From Septoria linicola (taxonomy: Eukaryota > Ascomycota > Dothideomycetes > Mycosphaerellales > Mycosphaerellaceae), in NCBI GenBank assembly GCA_024114885.1, contig CP099423.1, positions 1,178,001-1,242,000 of the forward strand: a DNA stretch of 64,000 nucleotides, given 5' to 3'. The position numbers were made by a program, and so were the translations under genes. Position 1 is the first letter of the stretch, and every line of letters begins with the position of its first letter. Shown here piece after piece: positions 53,729 through 63,132 of the stretch. Under the pieces are notes generated by a model. That model was not told the origin of the DNA and searched no databases. It saw nothing but the letters and a program-made list of their open reading frames with translations.

Positions 53729-55588
53729 CTTGTGAGCTCACGAGGGACTGCTGAAATGTTGCAAGAGCTTCTGATCAAGTTCTTGAAGAGAGCATGCGAG
53801 GTCCCGAAACCGATGCGGCTCAATCGTGGCAGGCCATCAAGCACGCCATCTTATCTTGACGCCTCATCAAGCCGATGTCCATGCGCGCGTTAAGCGAGAT
53901 CTCCATCACTCGTTACAGTTGTTCTTAGCGAATGGTCTGCAAACATACAATGGGAGTTGCGTTTGATGTTGAGGAAGTGAAAGGACTTTCTTGGCACTAT
54001 TCTAACGGGAACGCGCCTGTTTCGCGATCCTGTTCCAATCACCGACATTGCACATCAACATTGGGGAACAATCTTTTGAAGAGTCACGACACTCGTGATT
54101 GTGCTTGCACGTAGCATCGGCAGCGGCAACAACAACAGCACGTTTGGTTCGTCATCGTGAAGGCCCTCAGCGTGTTGGCTCCGCTCTGTCTCGCGTGCTT
54201 CTGGTCTCGTTGAACAAAGATTGAACAGACTCACAGGACTTCCGTGGAGACGCTTTGCGTCGACCGGTAGCTCTCAGGATCTGCGGACACCTTTCATCAT
54301 GATCAAGAGCATCTGCGCTGTACGACTAGTGCTTTGGTGAACCTGGTTCAAGATCTTTGTTTGGCTCATCCAGTCATGGGCACCCTTTGGTGGTCATAGC
54401 CTTGCTCACGAAGCGCGGAACAATTCGACCTGCACAAGATCTCACGTCCTGGAATCAACGCACATAGCTGTTCAGGAGCTCATGGCATACTGCAAACCTC
54501 AATAGAGCGATGCTCAGGAGCGACAACAGCTTGGGACCCTCATCGAATGGCTGGCTATCCATCAGAACGAGCCACACAGCACAGAGATGCTGTTTCGCGA
54601 AAGCTATGTATACATCTGGTGGGCCAATGTTCCTGCTATCGCGCTTGCCTTCCTTCTTGCACCATAGATTCGAGGGGGGGAAATGCATGACCACGATGCT
54701 ACTCTGGCAATGTTCAGACACTACATCTTGCCTGTGGTCCACTAGTGCCTGGAATGGATGATTGCTGGTGAAGATGAGCATCACTACTATCCGACAAAAC
54801 TCAGGCCGAGACCTTTGAGGTAGTATCGCCTGAATTCGTGACATAAGAGGGTAAGCGAAGCCAACGCCTTGGCACCAAGAACAGCGAAGCTCTCCACAAG
54901 CAGCGCAGAAATCCTTCCAGAAGCTTTCCATGACAGCCGGAACGACCACCACACATCTCCATCTCTGCTTATCAGCGACTCTCTGAGGTCGTTCCGACAA
55001 TAGCAGCGCGAGATAATGTCCTTGTTTTCTTGAAACGAAGCGAACCAGCCTTCGCCAAGACGGTGTCTTCGGTCGAGCCTCGGTCGGCCTTTCCAGCGGC
55101 GCAAATTCCTTCGTGTGTCCACCATCCTTCGGGCTCTGGTGGGAGGCTCTTCTTTCAAGGTGTAGCTCTGTAGCTATTGCTAACGAGTGAAGCTCAACTT
55201 TGACGTAAAGCAGTCCCTGGAATCTACAGCGGCATAGCCGACTTGTTCCAGCTCAAACCGTGGTCAGGACCAAAATATTCCAATCAAGATCCTTCATGTG
55301 GATATCTGGCGACCCATGTCTATGGACACTTTTTATCAACCCGTCGGTAGCCGCCATGGACGTGCACTATGATCACCACCAGCAAAGGGAACTTTCCCCA
55401 TGGGCTGTCGAGAATTCATCAGGTAACAGATTTCGTCAAGTGTGCTTGATTGTTGATGGTCTCTTTCTGGGTCTCCACATTCTTTTAAAGCAGACTTTCG
55501 CGCCCTCTCTCTTGGTTGCAGCACTAGGCAACTCTCTTGTAACCTCACCATCACTGCCCATCACACTGCCATTATTGCTGTCGGAAAG
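53729..55588. promoter_or_regulatory. Long divergent intergenic region, 1.86 kb
   Basis: Lies between the sulfatase and the amino-acid permease, which are transcribed away from each other. Open frames up to 181 codons (54455-55000 minus) have no domain features and are not called. Confidence 0.4.
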
Positions 55589-57098
55589 ATGTTTGGCGAC
55601 AAGAAGCAGCAAGGCGATGATCTGGCTCCAGTACCCACAAGCGACCTTGGCTACGTCGATGACTACGCTGGCAAACCTGCCGACACAACGCCAGATGATG
55701 TCTTTGGCACTATAAATGAGGATGGGCCAAACTACAAGGACGTAAGTATGATGCGCAGCACGAAGACTGCTTGGTCGCTAACACTTTCCAGGTCGGGTGG
55801 GCAGGTGCTGCGATCCTCATGTTCAAGACACAGTGTGGCCTAGGAGTCCTTGGCATCCCTGGCGCGTTCGATGTTCTGGGCATGATTCCTGGCGTGATTA
55901 TCATCCTTGTGATCGCGTTCATGACGACTTGGGCCGCTTGGATGGTTGGACAGTTCAAGCTGCAGCATCCGGGTGTCTACGGTATTGATGATGCCGGACG
56001 ATTGATGGCCGGCCGTATCGGCCGCGAATTCTTCTTCTGGGCATTTGTGCTGCGTACGTGTATTGAGACTGCACACACGTTGTCGTTGTTACTGACCTGC
56101 GCTCAGACTTCACCTTTCTCGCTGCCTCTGCGATGCTGAGTATCTCGATTGCCCTGAACTCACTCTCGGTCCACGGTGCTTGCACTGCTATCTTCGTTGT
56201 CGTTGGTGCCTTGATGGGATTCCTCTTCGGCAGCATCCAGACTCTCGGAAAGGTCTCATTCATCGCCTGGGCTGGTGTTGCAGGAATCCTGACTGCCATT
56301 TTCACCGTAACGATCGCCGTGGGCGTCCAGGATCGTCCTGCTGCAGCCCCCCAAGAAGGTCTATATGTGTCGAACTACAAGATCGTGGGTGCGCCAACCT
56401 TTGCCGAGGGGATCTCTGCGGTTGGCACAATTGTTTTCGCCTTCTCGTGTCTTCCAGCCTTCTTCGCTTGCCATGCAGAAATGCGGAACCCAAAGCATTA
56501 CACGCGATCACTCTGCACTGCTCAGGGCTTACTGACCGTGGTGTACCTGATCATCGGCATTGTCGTGTATTACTACTGCGGCTCGTATGTCGCCTCTCCA
56601 GCTCTGGGTTCCGCCGGCGCTCTGATGAAGCGAATCTGCTACGGCATTGCCCTACCTGGTCTGACAGCTAGCTGCATGCTCTTCGTCCACATGCCAGCCA
56701 AGACCATCTTCATGCGCTTCATGCGTGGCACCGAGCATCTTACCTCTAATACTCCTATCCATTGGATGGCTTGGCTAGGCTGCACCATCACCATTACGAT
56801 CGTCGCATACCTCATTGGATCCGGCATCCCGGTCTTCGATCAGCTTCTCTCTCTTGTCGGCGCGCTTTTGGCTACAGTAACATGCTTTCAGCCAACTGGC
56901 ATGATGTGGCTCTTCGACAACTTCAGGAGGCCGGAACGGAACCTGAACTGGTGGGCTGGTGTCATCTTCAGCTTGTTCATGATCATTGGCGGGACCTTCA
57001 TCACGATCGGCGGCACGTATGGCGCGATTCTGGGCATTGTCGACTCGACCGATCGCACTAGCCCTTGGAGTTGTGCGGATAACAGTAATTCCGTCTAG
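55589..57098 (+). CDS. Amino-acid permease, AAAP family (neutral amino acid permease, mtr-like)
   Basis: Exons 55589-55741, 55792-56053 and 56107-57098 (50- and 53-nt introns with GTAAGT/GTACGT donors) give 468 residues. A 50-residue acidic N-tail precedes about 11 membrane helices. Landmarks of the Neurospora mtr-type AAAP group are AAILMFKTQCGLGVLGIPG in the first helix, QFKLQHPGVYGIDDAGRLM, FVLHFTFLAASAML across the last splice, TFAEGISAVGTIVFAF and CLPAFFACHAEMRNP. These proton-coupled permeases import neutral aliphatic and aromatic amino acids at the plasma membrane. Phase matches at both introns. A carboxy-terminal helix pair followed by a short polar end is normal for the family. Confidence 0.87.
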
Positions 57099-57958
57099 AT
57101 GGCTCAGGCTGTGACAGGATGGACAGCAAGCTATTAGGCGTGGTGGCGATCGATCGCCTTGCTTCGTGCTGGTGCTTTCATGTCTGCGCGCATAGCGTAA
57201 GGACAGCTATTGGAGGGGTACTTACCACAGCATACAGGACAGGCAGCAAAATTGTCCATCGTGCTGGGTTCATCATGTGCATGCGCGATTCCAGCCATCT
57301 CTGGTCGCTGCTATAATGTAGAGTATTCACAAACTAACGAAGTTCATGTTCCATGCTCTGAGAGGCTGTCAGCGTCACATCTTCTCAATCGCAGACGTGG
57401 ATAGATAAGCGCTCCTAGATCCGAGATGACCTCTTTCCACGAAGAGAAATACGTCCAAGGTACGCAAAGCCAGAGGGCTCGCGTAAGGACCGCAGACTTT
57501 CGTGATATCCTAAGCTCTATTGCCTGCCGAAACTGGCAGACCGGGGGAGTTGTGGTGCAGAGTAGTGGACCTCTTTCCGAGATCTCTGCGAAGCTCGTTT
57601 ACGGTGGGAGATCGATAGAATATCTCGAGTCTTGAACTAAAGACCAAGCTCGCATCGATCATCCATCAGGTGCAGACCTGGCTTAAGCAAGCGTGTTATC
57701 CTACCTGATCGTATTGAGAGCATTTCACACACTAGCTAGCACCATCCTTTCTCACCTACTTCTATGCTCTGTGTCGCTCGTCTGCCCAGTACAATGTACG
57801 CAGATATCCCTGTCGCTCAATTGAACCTTCAGCTAGCGCTGCATGCAGTAGCTGCACTTGGTAGCACGGTCAACAGCGCGTCAGTGGGAGTCATTGATGA
57901 CATGGCGAAGTGAAGCACATTCTCATTTATTCGGGGTGCGTCCGTTGCATTCCACTGT
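57099..57958. other. Convergent intergenic region with one doubtful small frame
   Basis: A 69-codon frame on the plus strand (57426-57635) begins with ATG and has no recognisable feature. Not supported as a gene. Confidence 0.35.
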
Positions 57959-59132
57959 CTAATAGGCATATCTGCTTATGCTGGCCCTGGCCCGTTTAGT
58001 CGATGGCGGCACGGTGGGCACTACCTCCTCCTTCTCATCTTCAGCCCATTCTGGGCGTCCAGGGCCAGTAAACTCGTACCATTTACCCTTGGATAAGTAC
58101 AGCTTCCTAACCACTGGCTCATGCCGGTTAGGGTCCAGGCCTGCAGCATCCACGCCAAGGTTGCGCAGCTCACTCGGCCGCACGGGTGTCTTGCGACCAC
58201 GTTTCGTACGGGAATTTGGTACAGCAAGCGTGCTCGGTTGTGGGGTGGTAGTCTTGGTCGCCCTGGGTGGAGGCAGTGGCGGCCGCCGTGGCGTTTCTTC
58301 CTCCGGAGCCGTGGATGGTGATGAGATCTCAGAGAATGGACGCTTCGGTGATCGAGCGCGAGAAGAGAGCGGAGATTTATTCGATGGTGCACTGAGGCGT
58401 GTTGCTGCTGGTGGTAGTGGTGGCGGCGATTTCACGGCATAATCTTCATCCTCGGGCTCCGAGTCAGAAATGTGATCCAGATTCTTCGTCTTGTTCTCGT
58501 CCATTTCTTGATCATTGACGCCACTGTCTCTTCTAGGTGTTTGTGTGCTTCTTATGGCAAGACCGAGGATACGAGCTTTGCCTAGCGCCACGTCTTGTGC
58601 TGCGCAAACGTCTAGAGGCGTGTGGCGGGGCCGAAAGCCACCGAGCCCACGATCTCTGGTCAGGTTCTGCAAAGTCTTGTCGTCTTGACGCGGTGGTGGG
58701 CTACTGTAGCGTATTCGTATGCTTGTAATGCCTTTGTCTTCGCCTCGAGTTCCATGATTGTGCTTCCATGATGCCCTGTGAAAGGTCAGACGGATGAACA
58801 AACTGAGGGACATGGCAAATGCAACGCGAGAAGACGATTACTCCGCGGACAGGTAATTTGGGCTTCTGTAGCAGCGCCGTGAGATTTGCTTACATTGTCA
58901 CGAGTCCAAATTCGCCTCCTGCAGTAATTCCAGGAGGCGTTGAGACTATGACGAGGAGATCGTCGAACGGCCAGTGCCGCAGGAAGAAGAAGCTGCGGTA
59001 ATCTTGATGAGCTTTTCCACTGATGCTTTCGCGGTTTACTTCGTGTGCAAGGTCGTAGGTGCGGTGCAGGAAGGTGATGTCGAGGTCTAGGCTCGTCGCA
59101 GTGCAGGAAATGAGTTGCGCTTTGCCAAGAGG
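57959..59132 (-). CDS. Multi-exon hypothetical protein, 5' end unresolved
   Basis: Two exons are supported: 59132-58894 (acceptor CTAG before it) and 58775-57959, joined over a 118-nt intron (GTAAGC..TTCACAG) in matching phase. The first carries a well-ordered sequence, for example LDLDITFLHRTYDLAHEVN, DYRSFFFLRHWPFDDLLVIV and GGEFGLVTM. The second becomes disordered, rich in Pro/Ser with acidic SDSEPEDEDY, then basic SRTKRGRKTPVRPSEL, and a conserved-looking end VVRKLYLSKGKWYEFTGPG. An alternative frame just after the splice reads MELEAKTKALQAYEYATV, so the junction could differ. At least one more 5' exon is needed; an ATG at 59316 is a candidate. I do not recognise the family. A basic C terminus with an ordered N-terminal domain suggests a nuclear protein, as a guess only. 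Confidence 0.45.
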
Positions 59133-60320
59133 CTAGTTCATATTGTGGCACGTGCAGGCAGCACAATAGGCAGCCTGATTGCGACAATAGGCTGGTGATG
59201 GAATGGCGCCGATTGAGGCGTCTCTGTGGGTGTTGAATATGGCGTTGGTGGGAAGGTGAGGTGTAAGTGTACGCACGTAATCCAGGCTGAGGTCCCACGT
59301 CAAACGCCAAGTTCATCGATCGGACCGGCAGATGCCAACCAAACCGTCGAGAATGTGCCACAAACCTTGTCCAGCAATAAAACTTGCCATTCACAGAAGT
59401 TCCATGACGATCACAGTACTACTGCTCGCATTACGAATGAGGTTCTCACCGAAAGCTACGAGTTCACGCAACGACAGACCATAATCACGAACTAGGAGAG
59501 CATCCGGGCTGCACAGAGGAAAGCTCGAAGGTCAACGGCGGCGCAGACGTTCAAGACGCCCATACGGACACAAGAGTTTGCTCTGAGAAGGCTGAAAGGC
59601 GTGTCTAGTGTCGGTATTACTCAAAACTGTGGTTCACATCTAGCCCTCAATTCGCCGGGACCCCAAGAACCTCCGCCAGGTAAATTTGTTAAGCGAACGA
59701 CTAGACGGCGAGTGCCCTGAGCGTGGAGAGAATAATCAGCTCCAGCACATCAACATGAAAGTGCTCGCAGTGGCGGTAAATGGTGTGCCTGGCTCGATGG
59801 CAGTCAGACATCCCAGCGGGACAGCGCTCTGACCCTACTTGTGACCGACCAGCGATGTTCGATGACCATCGCAGTCAGGCTAAGGACATATGCACAAGCT
59901 AATCGCGCGCGGACGTTCTTGTGGTTGACAACAGAGAGGTTGATAGAAGCGCTCAGCGGTACTGCTGATCGAGACAGCAGCACCAGAAGAGTGCTCCGTC
60001 CGTCCGAGAACAAGGCTACCATTCCATGACTGCGGATAGTAAACGAATATTCTCACCGGTAAGATCTCGAAACACAATCACTTTCAAGGTTGGTCAGCGT
60101 ATTGTGCTCCCGATTCGGGGCTCAAAATGACGAGTCGACCACTGGAATCTTCAGATTGTCCGTGGTTTTCTACCGTAAAGCTTCGTTGCCGTTAGCGGAT
60201 AATATGAGATCGTTTCGGCGATACTCAGCGGGAAGCACAGCTGATGGCAAGTCCAAGGTTGGTGTGGAGTATGCTGATGGGCCAACGTGAGGCGAAGACC
60301 TCTAGTTGGAGCTTCGAGCT
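59133..60320. other. Region with possible 5' exon, otherwise empty
   Basis: May contain the missing first exon(s) and the promoter of the hypothetical gene to the left. From about 59500 on I see no gene. Confidence 0.35.
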
Positions 60321-60788
60321 TCAATAGTTCTCCCATAAGTCTTTGACGTATCCTTCAGTAAGCTCTTTATCCTCACCATATCTGAGACCATGTTAGCGGC
60401 ATGCTCGTTACAGCAGAACGTTCACTTACTCTTCCTGCCATTTTTGAAAGCCACCGTCAAGCACGTACACCTTCTGCTTTTCCCCCGCGTCTTTTCCATG
60501 AAGGCGTTCGCGCTCCCGTAGATACTTCAAAGCACTAGATGGGCCACGCTGCTGTGACAAAGCACAGTGAAAAACCACGGTGTCCTTTTCCTTGAGCGTA
60601 CGCACTAGCTCGGGCATACGATAGTCATGAGTGGCAGTCGGAACATTCTGACAACCTCGAATGTGGCCGCCGATGTAATCGTTATCGCGGACGTCGATCA
60701 CAGCGAGAGTTTCTTTCTGCTGTCGAACCAGTGGCTCCAAGCCTTCGCGAGAAATCCGCGGGAGGTTGGCGATGCTGTATGTAGACAT
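60321..60788 (-). CDS. Rhodanese-fold Cdc25-like phosphatase (Ych1/Ibp1/Acr2 type)
   Basis: Exons 60788-60430 and 60381-60321 (48-nt intron, GTAAGT..CTAAC..CTCAG, phase 2) encode 139 residues, the size of yeast Ych1 and Acr2. The rhodanese fold is shown by LAVIDVRDNDYIGGHIRGCQNVP and the catalytic loop HCALSQQRGPS, a Cys-x5-Arg loop of seven residues as in Cdc25 and arsenate reductase Acr2, longer than that of sulfurtransferases. The end YVLDGGFQKWQEEYGE is typical. These enzymes remove phosphate from phosphotyrosine-type substrates or reduce arsenate. Which of the two activities applies cannot be settled from sequence by eye; no arsenite exporter gene is adjacent, which slightly favours phosphatase. 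Confidence 0.85.
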
Positions 60789-61363
60789 CTTGCTTAGTCA
60801 ACTGCCTGTCGCTTGCATACACTTCGTGTTGTAAGAGAGCGCAGAGCTAGTCGTGGAACAGTCGGCGGAAAGTCCTCTTTGCCGTTCAGGCCAACAAATT
60901 CGTCACAAAAGTTGAGTCTTGAGTGCTGTTTGGCATGACGTTTCACAAACGGCTTTTCTGGTCACTAATTGAGAGCACGAGATGGTGCTAGAGCTCATTA
61001 GGCATTCGCTTCGGGACTGCTCACTAAGAAGAAGTCACTCACATATGCTCTGGCTCTTTGCACTTCCGCTCTGACTGTTGTTGGTGAGAAGTGTTGTCAT
61101 TTCAGGACGAGGCGACGTCTGGATTTGCTGTGGACCCACCCTATCAAAGTTCGCCCGACACTTTGATTAGGCTCTCACGACACTCGCTGTGACAATCCTC
61201 TGACTGACATGAACAAGTGACAACACACAGCAAAGGGACAGGCAACAAGCTCATCATGCAAACAGAATAGATTTTGGTGCAAGCTTCAGGTATCACTCGA
61301 TAGCAGCAGACGCTGTTTGTGGATCCTTGGTATGAGACCTCTCCAAGCAATTCAGCGGTGCCG
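60789..61363. other. Intergenic, 0.57 kb
   Basis: Presumed promoter of the Cdc25-like gene on the left. No gene seen. Confidence 0.4.
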
Positions 61364-61425
61364 ACAATAGGCGGCTGCGCTCTCGCCAGCTTAGCTGTCG
61401 TCTCACATCTTGGAGATAGGTACAG
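61364..61425 (+). repeat. Degenerate direct repeat, copy 1
   Basis: GACAATAGGCGGCTGCGC followed by CAGCTTAGCTGTCGTCTCA. Two further copies in the same orientation lie at 62764 and 62998. Copy 1 lies on the left side of the recombinase-like relic. Confidence 0.55.
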
Positions 61426-61517
61426 GTGTGACAATACAAACCATCCTTGGTCCAGAGCAGCACATCTGGACCCCCTGAGATACCACCTCACTATCGACTA
61501 GGTGCGCCAGTTCAAGC

Positions 61518-62740
61518 TCAGCGGCACAGTCCTTTCAATGTGGCTGCAATGCGAATCACCCTCAAGCAAGTACTATGACCAGCGGCAACATGCGTCATCT
61601 TCGTAGTCTTGCGGGCTACCTTCAGGGAAACCTGGTGCTCCTTCAGGTAGCCGGCTTTGACCTGCTTGATCACTCTGGATTTGAGATTCGTGCGAAGCTG
61701 CGGACGCTTGTAAAGCACTTTGCCAAGGTTAGTCTCGACGGTCGTGGTGTCTTGGGATTTCTCCTCCTCAAGATCGCGATATTCCTGAACGATGTCCTTT
61801 CTTCGGAGAAGCGGCTCCATGCCCAAGAAAGTCGCGATGTTGTCGAGATACGTATTTAACTCGATCTCCATCTCCTAGTATGAAGATTCTACGAGCATCG
61901 CAGCCTGGATACGCTCTTCGGGGATCTCCGCTAAGCTTCCAGTGCTATTAAAGTGATAGCTGATATTGGCCTGACTCAGCGCGTCACGGACCGTCTGACG
62001 GCATGCTGGATCAGTCGCAGCACCATCACCAAGACGAAGTGCTGTTATGTCGATATTATGCAAAATGGTTATGTCGTAGGAACAGATGCAATTCGTCTGT
62101 GGTACGTGGTTGGCGAATTTGCGCGCGAAGTCTTCGCATTTGGCACGGTCGATCTCAGTAATCGCTCTAGGACGGAGCCAGTACATGGAGTTATGCTCGA
62201 GAGACCGAGCTTGTTGCACATGCGCTGCAGCTCTGGGTTCAGCGAGCGTTCTCTCATCGCTTGGTGGGGTCGAGGGCGCCAGATGCAGCAAGACTGCTTG
62301 CCTTCCTTACGTCGGGATCCTTTGGAATGAAGACGAAGTTGCTGTCGTGCAGCTCCTTGATAGAGCCGAATTGGGGGAATAGTCCGCAAGAGAATGCGAG
62401 TGCGAGTAGCACCGCCGCAACGTCCAGTTCATATTGCGTGCCCTGAGCTGGTGGGAAAGTGAACTTCTCCTTTTCCACAACGAAGCGACCTACGTTAGGG
62501 TCATTGTAGCCCTTCATGTGTTAGAAGGTGACTTTCACCGCGATGCCCTTCATATCCGTGGAGTGGAGAGACTGCACATCTTCACAGTGGAGAGTCAAGT
62601 CCTTCTCGCGAAAGATGCCCTCGCCACTATCACCAAGACGGAGGCTGATATGCCAACATCCTGCGAGCCGGTCAACATCGCAAGAGTATAGTGTAAATTG
62701 TCTCCAAAGATAACAAAATTATCGTGGAATGATGTCAGAC
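61518..62740 (-). pseudogene. Decayed relic resembling DUF3435 (tyrosine-recombinase-like) proteins
   Basis: Read on the minus strand from about 62740, pieces in changing frames form a domain order reminiscent of fungal DUF3435 proteins (the group that includes Crypton-like and Starship-captain recombinases). First comes LYSCDVDRLAGCWH, then SLRLGDSGEGIFREKDLTLH and DMKGIAVKVTF. An in-frame TAA at 62523-62521 follows, and the same frame resumes with HMKGYNDPNVGRFVVEKEKF and YELDVAAVLLALAFSCGLF. After a frame change come LNPELQRMCNKLGL and EHNSMYWLRPRAITEID, then AEIPEERIQAAML. A final open piece, 61871-61518, contains LGMEPLLRRKDIVQEYRDL. At least two stops and two frame changes are present. 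The assignment rests on remembered family pattern (a KG.ND turn, then LD..LLLALA..GLF, then Y.LR), not on a search. No terminal repeats or cargo genes were recognised. Confidence 0.45.
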
Positions 62741-62763
62741 TCTCGAAGGAATGCATCAGCTCC

Positions 62764-62822
62764 AACAATGGCCGACTGAGTTTTCACTAGCTTAGCTGTC
62801 GTTCCACGGTGTGGAGATGAGT
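62764..62822 (+). repeat. Degenerate direct repeat, copy 2
   Basis: ACAATGGCCGACTGAG followed by CTAGCTTAGCTGTCGTTCC. It lies directly on the right side of the relic, in the same orientation as copy 1. Confidence 0.55.
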
Positions 62823-62911
62823 GCAGTGAAAGCAATATTACCATGCCTTACCCATGACTATCTCGCTGTAGAGGGCTAGCACTTACTGACACCCGGTTCG
62901 CCAACTACAAC

Positions 62912-62985
62912 CAGCTTGGAAGAGGTCCATTTTGGCTTCGGTTTCTTCATGAATGCCTCGCGCGTTCTGCCATGTTCGTGCCTGC
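62912..62985 (-). pseudogene. Degenerate copy of the enoyl-CoA hydratase 3' end
   Basis: On the minus strand this reads NAREAFMKKPKPKWTSSKL, matching the C terminus of the intact neighbour (MAEGVKAFVEKRKPKWRPSKL in two parts: MAEGVKAFVEKRK and PKWRPSKL). The parental stop after SKL is missing and the copy reads on as VVVGEPGVSK. Similarity upstream on the DNA is limited to CTGCCATGTTC and CTGCC. A diverged partial duplication of about 75 bp is the simplest reading. Confidence 0.55.
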
Positions 62986-62997
62986 CCGAGAAGCCCC

Positions 62998-63057
62998 TAC
63001 AATAGGCAGCTGCGCTCCGGCTAGCTTAGCTGCCATCTCAAGCTTCGAAAAGAGATG
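62998..63057 (+). repeat. Degenerate direct repeat, copy 3
   Basis: ACAATAGGCAGCTGCGCTC followed by GGCTAGCTTAGCTGCCATC. It is nearest the intact enoyl-CoA hydratase gene and is closest in sequence to copy 1. Confidence 0.55.
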
Positions 63058-63132
63058 CAATGCTAGTGATGGATGCCACCTGTGATAGGGCTGAGGTGAA
63101 GGACTGCCACCTGTTCGCATTCAGTCGATCAA

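Noticed and set aside
54455..55000. Open frame of 181 codons on the minus strand
   Set aside because: Scattered Cys/Trp/Arg, no domain, no good start context and overlapping frames on the other strand; looks like chance opening in a long divergent promoter region.
39158..57098. A secondary-metabolite gene cluster
   Set aside because: Despite a DHA2 transporter, a monooxygenase and secreted enzymes, there is no polyketide synthase, NRPS, terpene cyclase or other core enzyme.
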